Shown here piece by piece: positions 51,901 through 61,085 of a stretch of DNA of 64,000 nt (the first letter of the stretch is position 1; each line of letters opens with the position of its first letter). The notes under the pieces are model-generated. The model was not told the DNA's origin and searched no databases. It was given only the letters and a program-made list of their open reading frames with translations. A program made the position numbers and the translations under genes. Location of the stretch: positions 1 to 64,000 of the IMG/VR virus record IMGVR_UViG_3300017527_000515, one strand, 5' to 3'. The DNA comes from a virus.

Positions 51901-54644
51901 CCGGATAAATTAGAACCTATATCCTCAGCAACACCGTAAAGCTCCATCTCTGTAATCTTTGTAGATTTGTGGAAGTCTGTATAAATTCTCCAACCCTTAC
52001 AGATTATAGGCTCCCATTGGTGCTCTATTATTTGCCAATCTACCCTGCGGGCTGTTTGCCATTCTTCAGCATTTGACACATCGAACGTCTGATAAGTAAA
52101 ATAACCACTCTCCTGGCCGGAGTCTGCTCTGTGAGAATAATCCTGTATAACGTCAGAGTATACTGGGTCCCACTCATAAATCACACTACTGGTGGGAGTA
52201 GCTATCATCTCACCGGTGGTGGGGTTCTTAAATAGATATTCAGCTACCTGATTATAGGTTGGCGAGCCTTCGTAAAATTCCACATTGTCCAATATAATCT
52301 TAGTATATTCTGGTATAAGATCATAACGATAATCATCAGCATCGCCTAGAGTGTAATAGAAACCTCCATATGTAGAGGTAGCAAAGTTTCTAAAATTAAA
52401 TTTTTCTTTGAAATAAATTTTAGATTTATATATCTTCTTCTCTTTCTCGTGTGGGAAATGAATATATATAGCTATAGGATCTTCGTCGAAATCAAACACT
52501 GCCTGACTACCGTGTATGTACGTGGCGTGTAACCACACAGCTAACCACTCTTCATCACCATTGACCCAAAAATAATGAGGATTACTAGGAACAACTCCTG
52601 GTCCGGCGTCGTAATTCCAATGTGTGCTAGACAAATCTGTAGTGAGACTATAACTATCACAAGCCAAGCCATCAGGCACATTGTACACACCGTCACTGAG
52701 ATTATCTAAACCATAGTGCACATTAAATCTTTGATACCAAAACTCTCCTGGCATATCTATACGTTTGTGGAATGTCCAATGAAATTCACCGAAAAGGCTA
52801 ACCTCCCAGTTTATGTCCAAACACCTAGCTATATTATATTCTAAAATATTATTAAGGGCCTCGCCCTTCATCTCTACTTTTTCTATATTATACCTATGTC
52901 CTAGATCTATATCAAGGTATAATCTCTTTTGGGGATCATAACCGTGGGCGTATACCAATAGCCCGCCGCTACCTTCTCCGTATAGCCTAAGGGGATTAAA
53001 AATTTCGCCCTGCTCTGGCTTACCTTCTATCTGATGGTACTGAGCATCCACTTCATTACCGGTAACACTCTTACCCACATACATATTTATATTGTAAAAG
53101 GCAAGCATGTCGCCTTTATTTACAAAAACATCTATATCTATATCTATACCTTCTTGGGTTAATGAATACAAAGCATCGTTATAACCTCTATCGATATCTC
53201 TATCAACTAAGGACCATTCATATATAACCTGCATTGTACCGTCTCTTTTGGGACGTACCACCATAACCTTGGCGCCCGATAACTCATCTCCTTTACGTGT
53301 TCCTGTAGTATGGCCACTTGAGCCAGTTTCATGGGGCGTTTTTCTATAATTTGGAGAATCCAATGAGCACATAGCCCATATTTTTCTTATTCTACCGCTG
53401 GCATTAAATGGATGGTTGTAGTCTATTATAGTGCGATCATCGTTAGTTATCATGTAATATTTACGAATTACTTGACCACTAACATCACCATCATTATTTC
53501 CTATTGCAGAAGACATTACGCCGGTGCTTGAAGATAACCAATCCCTGCGGCCGCCCTCTATACTATATTGAAATGGATTAAATGTTAATGCAGTCCTTTC
53601 ATTGTTATCTAACAATCCAAATGCTTGATGAGTTTTTATTTTAAAACTAGACAGAGGAGAGTACCCATTAACTGGCGTAGTGCCATCCGTTTTAGTGGTT
53701 ACATCTTGCCCATATTTATTAGTAAAGTTTAAATACCTAGCCAGATCATTGTCCACAACCTCAACTGTGGAATCTACGTGAAGTGTACCACTGTGTATTT
53801 TAAAAGTATTATCGCTTGTGTACTCTACTTGTACCTCAGAGTACCCACCTATGTTCGTCCTAGATATACCCCTAGCTAGAGAGTTTGCTACCTCTCTGCC
53901 GCTGCCATTCAGTACTTCTCTAATCTTTACTATTTCTTCACCATAGCCATTTATATTTATTATAAATTCCGTAAGATCTTCTATATTGAATCTTTTATTT
54001 GGTTCATGTGATTGGGATTCACACGTAGCTCTTTCGCCTATCCACGGACATGGGTAGGAATATTCACTAAACTTTTCACAGGTAGTATTTCTACATTCAT
54101 GGGATTCAGTAGAAAATATCTCTATCCCTCTTATAAAAAACTCATCGCCATCTGCGCCGTCCGCAATAGCTGGCCAAAATCTTAAGTCATTGATGTCGCC
54201 CTGCCACCACTGTTGAACTCCCACATTAATAACATAGGTGTGCCACTGATTATCTGCCTCTATATCAAATAGTATTTCTTTATCTTCCCCCCAATTAGCT
54301 GACTGTAGAGTTCTCCATTCTAACTTAGCTTGGGTAGGTAGTGGGTGATTACCTCTCTCGTCTCTGGGCCAAGGGTTATACTTCATCACTATACGAACAA
54401 AGTAATGGGTGATAGCATTAACGGGACGGAATACACTAAACCTACCTATAGTTCCCCATTCTCCTAACAACGTACCGAACAGGAATCCTCCCCAACAACC
54501 ATAGGTATGTATATTTCTGAAATATTCCCAACCATCTACCTCACCATTTCTAGAAAAGTCTGCAGAGTATCCAGTAGTACTGTCGTGTAAGCACTTGAGA
54601 GATTGAGTTATGGTAGCATCCTGTGCTATATAATTAGAACCCAT
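45909..54644 (-). CDS. Giant (2911 aa) LamG and discoidin virion protein
   Basis: At 2911 residues this is the largest protein of the window. Sandwich domains are recognisable along it: F5/8C-like elements (LYLDIDLGHRYNIEKVEMKG, YITMDLGEQISLGRIELWHD, YFAIDLGHRYNIDFLRRYGA), a better-preserved F5/8C domain near residues 2190-2335 (LLVDLGSEKTIYRVKLYHGY), and two LamG-like domains near 1592-1765 (ELDVTSRYHTHDFWIKFRTL) and 2645-2832 (LDLKAGTVEMWLRTDYDFAG). Recurrent W/Y-rich blocks separate these modules. No catalytic site is evident. It probably forms a very large adhesive appendage. It overlaps the upstream small gene by 11 bp and has AGAGG before the start. Confidence 0.8.
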   Translation of the reverse strand: MGSNYIAQDATITQSLKCLHDSTTGYSADFSRNGEVDGWEYFRNIHTYGCWGGFLFGTLLGEWGTIGRFSVFRPVNAITHYFVRIVMKYNPWPRDERGNHPLPTQAKLEWRTLQSANWGEDKEILFDIEADNQWHTYVINVGVQQWWQGDINDLRFWPAIADGADGDEFFIRGIEIFSTESHECRNTTCEKFSEYSYPCPWIGERATCESQSHEPNKRFNIEDLTEFIININGYGEEIVKIREVLNGSGREVANSLARGISRTNIGGYSEVQVEYTSDNTFKIHSGTLHVDSTVEVVDNDLARYLNFTNKYGQDVTTKTDGTTPVNGYSPLSSFKIKTHQAFGLLDNNERTALTFNPFQYSIEGGRRDWLSSSTGVMSSAIGNNDGDVSGQVIRKYYMITNDDRTIIDYNHPFNASGRIRKIWAMCSLDSPNYRKTPHETGSSGHTTGTRKGDELSGAKVMVVRPKRDGTMQVIYEWSLVDRDIDRGYNDALYSLTQEGIDIDIDVFVNKGDMLAFYNINMYVGKSVTGNEVDAQYHQIEGKPEQGEIFNPLRLYGEGSGGLLVYAHGYDPQKRLYLDIDLGHRYNIEKVEMKGEALNNILEYNIARCLDINWEVSLFGEFHWTFHKRIDMPGEFWYQRFNVHYGLDNLSDGVYNVPDGLACDSYSLTTDLSSTHWNYDAGPGVVPSNPHYFWVNGDEEWLAVWLHATYIHGSQAVFDFDEDPIAIYIHFPHEKEKKIYKSKIYFKEKFNFRNFATSTYGGFYYTLGDADDYRYDLIPEYTKIILDNVEFYEGSPTYNQVAEYLFKNPTTGEMIATPTSSVIYEWDPVYSDVIQDYSHRADSGQESGYFTYQTFDVSNAEEWQTARRVDWQIIEHQWEPIICKGWRIYTDFHKSTKITEMELYGVAEDIGSNLSGGIVMTFSDYGEEWWPTESVQKTENLVEIYVGDSPQHFTLEIIPVTETRYDDVVLYVKTEDLHAGEKGCEYIYYSEHSKVGQINEGQLVTIKNNYGAPYDLYVDIDPGKLVEEGLIYYSDLSNIPNISNPVIGPDSGYYKLPNYALKNQDYNCAINCHTFGLADLIEGATAHYTYNDMLDWTEYGELSNGDSINFYNLPTSSKTTVYVPQLSRNRYWKFGLMDPRTTMNVREMRAYDGDGNLLDPEFYHDLNKTWEDAPVNERAPHLENTSIVGSYYTLAGDQYITMDLGEQISLGRIELWHDGRSDYINFQRTSTPYSGIDKYTKMCLRSWFDRNTGERYIQDVSYYEHDVTMHGSTYIDLGEADSNVALDADMGCTTALTEWAKKTDSSYPNAAGAPPTSFTGVSASGTVTSGICEFPGYVDFVARCYRTGNDRYYYDMREDPGYEAYKLFQQMPFEVTFEIELNDYTPGSRDPHGGTYTDYQPAVSVGVISARRRISSNFFAGVQMWFGPPSKSGSNGTWPGRFGLAVRQNAPFTIGYYSVTSPNGYSNTYVSGLDMDTKYYCKLTCYGGDNDHRDTDAITYRAEVWTDAIDGTNRIANLTRTTNIYWEANELAVGGSALHPITSAIGTENSCGSVTGTVYDLKLHVDHDVKHYPFRDEELEDYEKCSVRIPSGTNNYLQVTNSKELDVTSRYHTHDFWIKFRTLPARGERQVIMEQYDYSATPVSQYRGWRLALYCASDGSYYRWEWWVNKGSAYSYNWSLQEYNGQTGYSRYVNHFNIVKDKWYFMVFSSGKQYAYGGFYRLAFFDIDGRATFDSSYPGNSSIMYFMPGGSDILIGKGLDGWICEPRTSRANYDGGTDHGGHRYATGSTSGAGATLGYASMWQTPIKPYERMYPFSFYVSDDNQFFGHHSNVDSQFPVANNTYLPYLYYFPDNSFAAKYNTYFAIDLGHRYNIDFLRRYGATNDHLITKTANVIYSNIDTDDPHEAFMTEPEYDTDDDFYGYGGLPIDRDRWYISNSVTGQETKYLSMHNGRLEQRVDSDMTDGRFTSNFGFRGDFDIEIKCGKVNAPSTFQWWAFLMVQFSDEVLSSWQDTTTDTTRVSARMEYRSDTANPYYRAKAVFYDGGSTSSSHTALSSSDVGLRVIREGFHFYVMYYQNGSWHELYDRPVHDAEGKDVFRLQLGLKCDNAYPTTKIYWRDFKINYADRVVKRSWYDDARWIAVEMLNGDNTSRYIKKLGLYPDLTEVRSPDNHSYNTNGWVDLGPSVTGYSTGNNAALGAAVTGSSSVGTYLPVNVTDGVIDNERAHAWLSDNSSEQWLLVDLGSEKTIYRVKLYHGYSTSDSDFMATDYRIESSLDGQTFTTRWDITSNTSFTRTHDKASSFVARYIRLYITDYKANSEFMIKEEDGINFYRWSGTCMREIQVFEDYGYSLISSEEWPIIAVNLRDQFYILGHEMVGFDVESDVMDWDNSSSNYAWSGEIHQDPKKIAFTDWGVTPDYEQWVLVKRDTATYHNMEPPNATTPASDQAYGVDYLKHLIIKSESKENPIDYPWWWESTISELSRDYSMPVTMCTSALKIDYPASSALDTVRFIEGSDWGVDSDIEWRDGLTFRWYIEDIDKLDTSEGYVFFGGVDGTNSPEPVEYRWYLSTLSGVEVLNTGWNFPFFRLREADEFIYNEDADPFSIILPEIPEYTTLKTWGIKFKGRGEAFSMSIDGGVIGRNHFADQSKFGPGLYLAGSDYFETPISELDLKAGTVEMWLRTDYDFAGLDVYGRFRNRSLFHFGNVANDVFGCMINTEGLIVYYGNLAEDLRAMAVKGLIAGTSDALFHIAVSFSANGQNLGGDNSSLKIYLNNGLVATNYDPWSYTDEKLWKFTLGGKAPLAMVEHSSSLKTTSVNSVVSNLRIYNYCKSDFTDSMNNTFTTNSSDLLLPAKMIEISQDNVTYYKVGDAMLPFFFEKVPAGDSEQIYVRSIIPNDLTGKEDRTAGIITSWDIGV

Positions 54645-55047
54645 ACGGTAGCCTCTTTAATTCGCATTTATTATAAATATGTTGAGGACACGACCCCTTA
54701 CCGTCGTACCCGTTACATTTCCCACAATAATAGAATATTCTATTAGTCTTTCTAAGTCCGCCTGGGTCGGGCATTTGCCCCATAGCAATCCTAGTAAATA
54801 TTCTATCTGAAAGATGTTTTCTAAATACTTTTTCTATTTCCTTCATGGTGTATCTGACTTCTGCATCGCAATCATTACATGTCATTACCAATATATCACT
54901 TATGGTCCCATCTTTTAATTTATCTATATCATCCAGTTTGAATACTTCTGGGTGCTGCCACGCCTCCATAGTTAATCTCTGGTTGTACATAAGCCTTCCC
55001 TTGTCGCAAGAATCACACGGTAAATATCTTATCATATCACTAAACAT
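54634..55047 (-). CDS. Small CxxC zinc-binding protein
   Basis: This 137-aa protein has three CxxC pairs (PCDSCDKG, TCNDCDAE, YCGKCNGY) plus further cysteines (SCPQHIYNKCELKRL). A helix MKEIEKVFRKHLSDRIFTR lies between them. Two zinc ribbons are plausible. It sits between two giant virion genes, an unusual position for a DNA-binding protein, so it may be an assembly factor or a structural zinc protein. AAGGAG lies six bases before ATG 55047. Function unknown. Confidence 0.6.
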   Translation of the reverse strand: MFSDMIRYLPCDSCDKGRLMYNQRLTMEAWQHPEVFKLDDIDKLKDGTISDILVMTCNDCDAEVRYTMKEIEKVFRKHLSDRIFTRIAMGQMPDPGGLRKTNRIFYYCGKCNGYDGKGSCPQHIYNKCELKRLPYGF

Positions 55048-55057
55048 ATCCTACTCC

Positions 55058-58000
55058 TTATACAGCAGTACCAGCAAAAGTACCGCCTCCTAGTCCCCAT
55101 TTATCTGTATACTCAGGATCGCCGCCTGCTAATATCATAGCCCTATCATACTTGGCCTGTTGTGTGTAAAATCTCAAAGAATAATATGAGTTGCCTGGAT
55201 CTATAGGTTTACTAGCATCTCGTTCAAGGGGTGTGCCAATCCCAGCATGATCTACATGTATATACCTACCACTAAATACATTCTCTGGGCCGCCGAATAA
55301 CATACACTTTTCTCTCCTGAAGTTACTGGACCATGTGTAATAGTGACCGCCTGGCCTCCAGAAATCGTACTGCTTAAAGTCTTTGTATCTCCAATGCCTT
55401 TCGAATGGTAATTTTTCTGAATTTATCACCAGATTAGCTGAGGGAAATGACTCGCCTATTGTGTTTAAAAATGCTTCACATTTATAAGGGGCTACTGGAG
55501 CATAGTTTATAGTATCACTAGATGGATCTAAATTATATGCATACTCATACAGATCTCGTTGCTCTTTAGCCTCTGTTTCATGTAGATTATCATATGTAAC
55601 TCCTACTATGCGTTCGTCGTCGGGGTGTGATATTCCAGTAACAATTACTTTAGTTTTATCCATAGCCACAACTTCTTTATCAGCAAATCTAGGAGAGCGT
55701 AGGGAGAAATATTGTCCCATGTTCAGTAGATTATCCTCGTGTTTTAAATGATCTCCAGGACCATCTAAATTAATACCCTGGCCGCCTATATCTGATAATT
55801 GTGAAGCTATATATTTTCTTTCATATGTTTTAATATTTTCGTATTTTATATCCACATATCTAGCGAAATATAACTCTACGCTGTCCACAGATATAAAGCT
55901 GCCTGCATAATTATTTAAAGTTACCTGCACGCTATTTGCTATTTTATTTGCCATCTCATAAGGACCTACCAAGAAATCCATATATATAATATATTCTTCT
56001 TGGCCAGACGCTGGGTATTCTGGGGAACCAGCAGCTGAAGAAAGTCCTTTCGGTGAGCCGGTGCTTCCATCATTGAAATTACATGACACGCGTATACCAG
56101 GTCTAACCACTGTGTGTATGGTAGGCCTTGGTGGGTCCGAATCATTTAGCCCCTGAATATCTCCCCATATACCCCGTACCACAACTCTAGATAAAGGAGC
56201 TACAGACACTGGAGTGTAATCTATCACTACACTTCCAGAATCCCATACAAAAGAGCCGGGTATATTCATATCACCAGCTGTTTCTGAGGCTGTATTGCCC
56301 AGATCCATCTCCTCTATAGTCTCCTCTTTGGGTAGATAATACAGTCTATCTCGTGTCATCTCGGCTATCAATCCTCTGTTGTAATAACCATAAATATATC
56401 CTAGATTTATTCCGGTGTCTGGAGTTTTACCTATTATACCTTTACGTTCGGCAGCATCAGCATCTTCGATGGTAAATGATGCTGAACTATCAAACAGCAT
56501 GTTATCTTCATGTATCCAATCCGATCCGTAAGCCTTCTCATATATGTTGTCCTCGCCCTGGCCTGCATCCGTATCAGCGCCGCCACCTTCATCATTCCAA
56601 TCTACTGGTTGTGATGCCACATACTCATTCTCACCGTACAGTACTTCAAATGCTCTAGGATGTGCACCACCTATGGACAATGTTGGATATACGGACAGAA
56701 ATCCCTCTTCGAACTTCGGCGCTGTATATACTATTTTGTAATCACCTTCATCCAATATAGTTCTATGCTCGTTTTTATAATAATCCCATATGTATGGTGC
56801 CTTCTTTAAATCTACAAAATCTAAGAACCCCACGGCTGTTGTCGTATCAGTGTCGGCGTCCTCATCCTCTCCGGGCTCTGTTACTGGTAATTCATTAGAA
56901 GCATTTCTTTCTATTTCCAGCCAATCCTCCTGCCAGGCCCAAGCAGCCTTTTGTTTTTTTAAATAGTAAAACACAGCTTTAGTTGCTATAGTACCTATGG
57001 GGTATGTGGGAAGTGGATAACTACTATTACCTTCATGATGCACTTCAAACAACTCATCCCATCTGTATCTACCGCCCAAAGCTTCTGGATCATCCTCTAC
57101 TTCCTCTTCGGTAGGCTCGACGGGTTTTCGCTCTTCATTTACAGCTGCACAAGTAGCCATGGTCATTTGATGGAAATATCTAAAAGGTTCGAACCCTTGA
57201 TCTGGGGATATACCTACATACTTATCCTCATAAGCGTCGTCATAAGAGTTAAACCCTGAATAAAAACTGCTATGATCTAACATCAAAGGCATCCAATCAG
57301 CCTTTTGTAATATCCCATTCACTACAAACGGTATTATATGAGTAATATAATCCTCACTTAAATATTTCTCTACGTATTCTCTACCTTCATTGCCAAACGG
57401 AGGTGGATACCAACCATTCTCAGCGTACTCTCCTAAATCTACTGGGCCCCTCTTAAACACCCTACCGGCAAAGATTACTGAAGATGCCTCGGCATCACTA
57501 TACCAAAAATCACAACCGCAGTCACAAGAGGATGCCCAATTACCTCTAACATCACCAAAAGCATCGTATTTATAAGGACCACAGTATCTATAGTCCCATC
57601 TCTTCAGTACTGTTCCACCGCCTACAAATTCTTTTTCTCCAGTAAGTGGGTTAACATTACCGCCAGAATCGGGACCTACATAACCAGCTTGACAATTATT
57701 ACATACAGTAAATTCATCATACATATCATAGCCGCGGCACACATTATAAGGAAACCACATAGGCCCTTCCCATTTTTGCCATGAATGTAGATGATCTCCA
57801 CAGTTAGGTACTTCAACGTGTTTATATGGAGCTGATAGTGGTGCATCCTGCTTGATATCTATACAAAAACCTGATCTAGGCTGTAGTGCGTACTGTCTAC
57901 CTTCCGCGCTATATCTATAGAATATATCCACGCCACGGCAGCCTTCTTTAACAATTTGTGTTACCATTTTAGTTGCGAATGAGTTTATAGTTCTCCCATT

Positions 58001-60712
58001 GTCGTCCTTGAAATGAGCCATGAATTGTACAGAGCCTCTAGATATACCATTTACCTCTAATGACCCTCCGCCGCCGAATATATTATACGGAGTACCCACA
58101 AGAACATTAGTTTCATTTTTACCACCCCCGTATTTTATTACACCTTCGCCAGGATTATTGGTTAATTGTATGTAACCATAATCCAAGACTAGATCCCATT
58201 GGGAATTTCTAAACGTCATCTTGTGCTCTTCATCTACAGGTTGTAATACCGCCATAGCAGCGCCTATGTAATTATCGTCTTCTATAATAGATTCTAACTC
58301 TACCTCATCTGGTAAGCCGCCGGGTGGGTAATCCTCGCCGCCGATATAAACTAACTTGGCATTTATTATTTCCCAGTCATACACATAATTTATGTTTTTG
58401 TCTTCTAATTCTATAAGAATCTTATTTGATTGGCCTATCCCGCCCCAAAACTCACAGGATACATCTGTCTCTTCTACTTGCTCGTATGCGTAATCGAAAT
58501 ACCTTTCGCCAGTCCATAGGTTATCCAAGCTGAATGTTGATACTATTTCTGTGTCTTCGCCAAACCTAGCTCCGCCCATTGATACTATACTTGCAGTGGC
58601 TGTGGCGCCAGGCTCTATAGCTGTAGGAACTTTATTCTCCCAGCCAGTATCATTATCCTCATATAAATGTGTGTACTCTGTCTGTTTTACTACTCCGCCG
58701 TACCAAATACTATTCACTTCTCTCCATCTATATTCCCACGTACCATCTCCTAGATCTACACATACTAGTAATAGGTTAGGATTGCTAGAATAATCTAGTC
58801 TTACTTCTGATGTCATAAAAAATCCAAACTCATCATCAGACGCCGATCTCGCTATATACCCCGGCGCTTCAGCAAATCCTCTAGATACAGTCTCCCTTAA
58901 AAAATTATATACATCTTCTTTTATTATTTTTGCTGGCCGCCCGAATATGTTATCATCTTTAATAGCATATACTCCGGTGAAATAACCCAACATACTTGAT
59001 ATTGGAATTCTGTTAGTGTTTATAACATAAACTTGTTTATTGGTATACGTTTGCCCTATTGTTTTTATACGATCTCCTTTAATATTATTAGATCGTTTTG
59101 TGTATCCTGGGTCCCCAGCATCTCTACAAATCTCAGAATTAAAATAATTATTATCATATGGCGGATACACTACCGTAAGAGGAGCAAAATCAGGGAAAGT
59201 ATGTTCTCTCACTAGATTTGGATAGTGTCTTTGTCCCCCCTCTGTACTAGTTCCTATCTGTGCATGGTGGTACTCAACATCTTCTGCCTCAATATAGGCT
59301 TTGGTAAATTCCCTCATATGTAAAGGAGATGGCTGGCACAACCATAGTTTTTTACCTACCATCTTACTGTCAGTAACTCCACTTTCGCCGGTATCATCCT
59401 CTATCTTTTTCCAATTAGTAAATGTATATATAGCAGGTGTATGTGGGTCATCAAAGTTGGGTTTGATATTATAGAAAGTATCGTATTCATCTTGACTGTC
59501 CCATGTAGATGCCCAGAATCTAAGCTCCAACACCTGGTTAGCTGTAATAGGCATACCAGCTTGTGTTCTAGTAGACGTAACATATATCCATTCACCAGTA
59601 TAGCATGGGCATTCTGGTCGGGCGCCATTACATACTGGTCCGCCACCCTTAGCCCATACACCGTCTAATGCTAATTGTGCTCCTGTGTGGTCTTCCCACG
59701 CGCCGCCTTCTTGTGAAAGGTCCTCTAATACTCGAGTATTAAACGGTACAGCATCTGAGTGTGGGCACTTACAGAACTCTACTCTACCCCCATCATCAAA
59801 TATATCTGGATCGCCTTCCAAGTATATGGTAGCACCGTATTCGTCTATGTGATATTCCCGGCCGGTATCTTCATCCCACCATTGGCATTTTTGAAATCTT
59901 GCGCGGTCGTTGAATAACTTATAGTTTAGTGGTAATCTATATCTATCATCATAACCGTCGTCATTCTCCCATGCTTGGGCTCGTTCCCAACCTTGCTTAG
60001 TGATAGTGATGTTATCAGGTTCTACATCTCCTGGAGATTTGCCAGCGGGGGATATAATACCAAACCCCATCTGATATGGTCTGTATAAATTACATACTAC
60101 AGGAAGTTCCGATAGACGGTCCTCAGCATCCTCACTCTCCGATATTATACTACAACCCTGTTCTCCTCTACCCCAACCATGACAATCACATTTACCGACA
60201 CCGTCGCCCTCTGAATCATTATAGCCCCAAACATCATCGCGTTTTATGGATTTGAATATAGCATCTTTATCACCACCCAGAGATTTTTCTCCTAATCCAG
60301 TAACATATGGGTTAGGTGCGGTACAAATCCATTCCTCTGGATCATGTTCAGCGCCGGGCTCGTACGCACTACACCAACTACGTCTACCTAAGAAGTCACA
60401 TTGGCCAAAATTGAACCCAGATGGTATCTCTGGTTTAGGGTCGTTTGGATTATCTGATGTGTTGTCGGTCTCATAACTACAACTATAGCCTGCACCCTCG
60501 CCCTCGCCTTTCTTAAACCATGCGCACACTGGAGGCATGCCTTTTAGAAAGTACTGACAGGTTCTCCAAGCCCTTGCTCCTTCGCCCGTGGATGCTCTCA
60601 GACCAGTAGAAACATCTGTATAGTTCCAATCAGAGTAAGGAGTTACGTCATCCCAACAATATTCCCATTGGGTTCCGTCCTCAAATTTTACTGATATGCA
60701 ATCTCCTGCCAT
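55058..60712 (-). CDS. 1884-aa cysteine-rich structural protein
   Basis: This 1884-aa protein is of unknown family. Many cysteines are concentrated in the first 400 residues: EYCWDDV, RTCQYFLKGMPPVCAWF, QCDFLGRRSWCSAYEP, KCDCHGWGRGEQGC, EFCKCPHSD and PECPCYTGEW. More follow near residues 1020-1050 (VCNNCQAGY, SSCDCGCDFW). The pattern suggests bound metal or disulfides in an extracellular particle protein. The rest is beta-rich. The start overlaps the stop of the small upstream gene (TAATG); GGAGG lies 13 bases upstream, so coupling may be needed. It is likely a tail or fibre protein by context. Confidence 0.6.
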   Translation of the reverse strand: MAGDCISVKFEDGTQWEYCWDDVTPYSDWNYTDVSTGLRASTGEGARAWRTCQYFLKGMPPVCAWFKKGEGEGAGYSCSYETDNTSDNPNDPKPEIPSGFNFGQCDFLGRRSWCSAYEPGAEHDPEEWICTAPNPYVTGLGEKSLGGDKDAIFKSIKRDDVWGYNDSEGDGVGKCDCHGWGRGEQGCSIISESEDAEDRLSELPVVCNLYRPYQMGFGIISPAGKSPGDVEPDNITITKQGWERAQAWENDDGYDDRYRLPLNYKLFNDRARFQKCQWWDEDTGREYHIDEYGATIYLEGDPDIFDDGGRVEFCKCPHSDAVPFNTRVLEDLSQEGGAWEDHTGAQLALDGVWAKGGGPVCNGARPECPCYTGEWIYVTSTRTQAGMPITANQVLELRFWASTWDSQDEYDTFYNIKPNFDDPHTPAIYTFTNWKKIEDDTGESGVTDSKMVGKKLWLCQPSPLHMREFTKAYIEAEDVEYHHAQIGTSTEGGQRHYPNLVREHTFPDFAPLTVVYPPYDNNYFNSEICRDAGDPGYTKRSNNIKGDRIKTIGQTYTNKQVYVINTNRIPISSMLGYFTGVYAIKDDNIFGRPAKIIKEDVYNFLRETVSRGFAEAPGYIARSASDDEFGFFMTSEVRLDYSSNPNLLLVCVDLGDGTWEYRWREVNSIWYGGVVKQTEYTHLYEDNDTGWENKVPTAIEPGATATASIVSMGGARFGEDTEIVSTFSLDNLWTGERYFDYAYEQVEETDVSCEFWGGIGQSNKILIELEDKNINYVYDWEIINAKLVYIGGEDYPPGGLPDEVELESIIEDDNYIGAAMAVLQPVDEEHKMTFRNSQWDLVLDYGYIQLTNNPGEGVIKYGGGKNETNVLVGTPYNIFGGGGSLEVNGISRGSVQFMAHFKDDNGRTINSFATKMVTQIVKEGCRGVDIFYRYSAEGRQYALQPRSGFCIDIKQDAPLSAPYKHVEVPNCGDHLHSWQKWEGPMWFPYNVCRGYDMYDEFTVCNNCQAGYVGPDSGGNVNPLTGEKEFVGGGTVLKRWDYRYCGPYKYDAFGDVRGNWASSCDCGCDFWYSDAEASSVIFAGRVFKRGPVDLGEYAENGWYPPPFGNEGREYVEKYLSEDYITHIIPFVVNGILQKADWMPLMLDHSSFYSGFNSYDDAYEDKYVGISPDQGFEPFRYFHQMTMATCAAVNEERKPVEPTEEEVEDDPEALGGRYRWDELFEVHHEGNSSYPLPTYPIGTIATKAVFYYLKKQKAAWAWQEDWLEIERNASNELPVTEPGEDEDADTDTTTAVGFLDFVDLKKAPYIWDYYKNEHRTILDEGDYKIVYTAPKFEEGFLSVYPTLSIGGAHPRAFEVLYGENEYVASQPVDWNDEGGGADTDAGQGEDNIYEKAYGSDWIHEDNMLFDSSASFTIEDADAAERKGIIGKTPDTGINLGYIYGYYNRGLIAEMTRDRLYYLPKEETIEEMDLGNTASETAGDMNIPGSFVWDSGSVVIDYTPVSVAPLSRVVVRGIWGDIQGLNDSDPPRPTIHTVVRPGIRVSCNFNDGSTGSPKGLSSAAGSPEYPASGQEEYIIYMDFLVGPYEMANKIANSVQVTLNNYAGSFISVDSVELYFARYVDIKYENIKTYERKYIASQLSDIGGQGINLDGPGDHLKHEDNLLNMGQYFSLRSPRFADKEVVAMDKTKVIVTGISHPDDERIVGVTYDNLHETEAKEQRDLYEYAYNLDPSSDTINYAPVAPYKCEAFLNTIGESFPSANLVINSEKLPFERHWRYKDFKQYDFWRPGGHYYTWSSNFRREKCMLFGGPENVFSGRYIHVDHAGIGTPLERDASKPIDPGNSYYSLRFYTQQAKYDRAMILAGGDPEYTDKWGLGGGTFAGTAV

Positions 60713-61026
60713 TAGAGTTTTTTAACCTCCATAGTCATTTTACCTGTGAATTCATTAACTGTGTACCAAATCTTCACTGGCTTATCATCAACGGTATCGT
60801 AATAACCTATAGACCTTGATTCTATACGAAAACTTTCCGGTACTCCAGGTACAGCAGAACCACGTTTTTTCTGATCGTAGGCCATTTTATTATCTAACGT
60901 CCACTGTCTCCCTTCGAAGTGAAGAGTCACTCTGACTATATTTATCTTTGGTATCTTCTTCCAGCCCATTTGGGTTTCTCTGATTATGGTGCCGTCAGAG
61001 TATTCTACTTCCCAACCTCGTCTCAT
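60712..61026 (-). CDS. Small hypothetical phage protein
   Basis: This 104-aa protein starts at ATG 61026 with TAGGAGG just before it; the six upstream codons, which begin with TTG, contain that ribosome site and are not coding. The N-terminus RRGWEVEYSDGTIIRETQMG and the middle RVTLHFEGRQWTLDNKMAYD resemble a small beta-rich phage family with W-x-V-x-[YF]-x-D-G. Its function is unknown. It lies directly downstream of the terminator and one base from the next gene, so its level depends on read-through or on an unseen promoter. Confidence 0.55.
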   Translation of the reverse strand: MRRGWEVEYSDGTIIRETQMGWKKIPKINIVRVTLHFEGRQWTLDNKMAYDQKKRGSAVPGVPESFRIESRSIGYYDTVDDKPVKIWYTVNEFTGKMTMEVKKL

Positions 61027-61040
61027 ATTGCCTCCTATAA

Positions 61041-61085
61041 ACAAAAATAGGGAACAGATATAGCACTACGCCATCTCTGTTCCCT
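61041..61085 (-). terminator. Intrinsic terminator after the 521-aa gene
   Basis: On the minus strand a perfect 10-bp stem (arms 61049-61058 and 61076-61085; GGGAACAGA pairs with TCTGTTCCC) encloses a 17-base loop. The stem is followed by ATTTTTG, a run of five T residues, as expected for a rho-independent terminator. It lies 77 bases past the stop of the 521-aa gene and just before the ribosome site of the next gene. It may cut the transcript so that the 521-aa gene is expressed more than the genes that follow. Confidence 0.85.
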
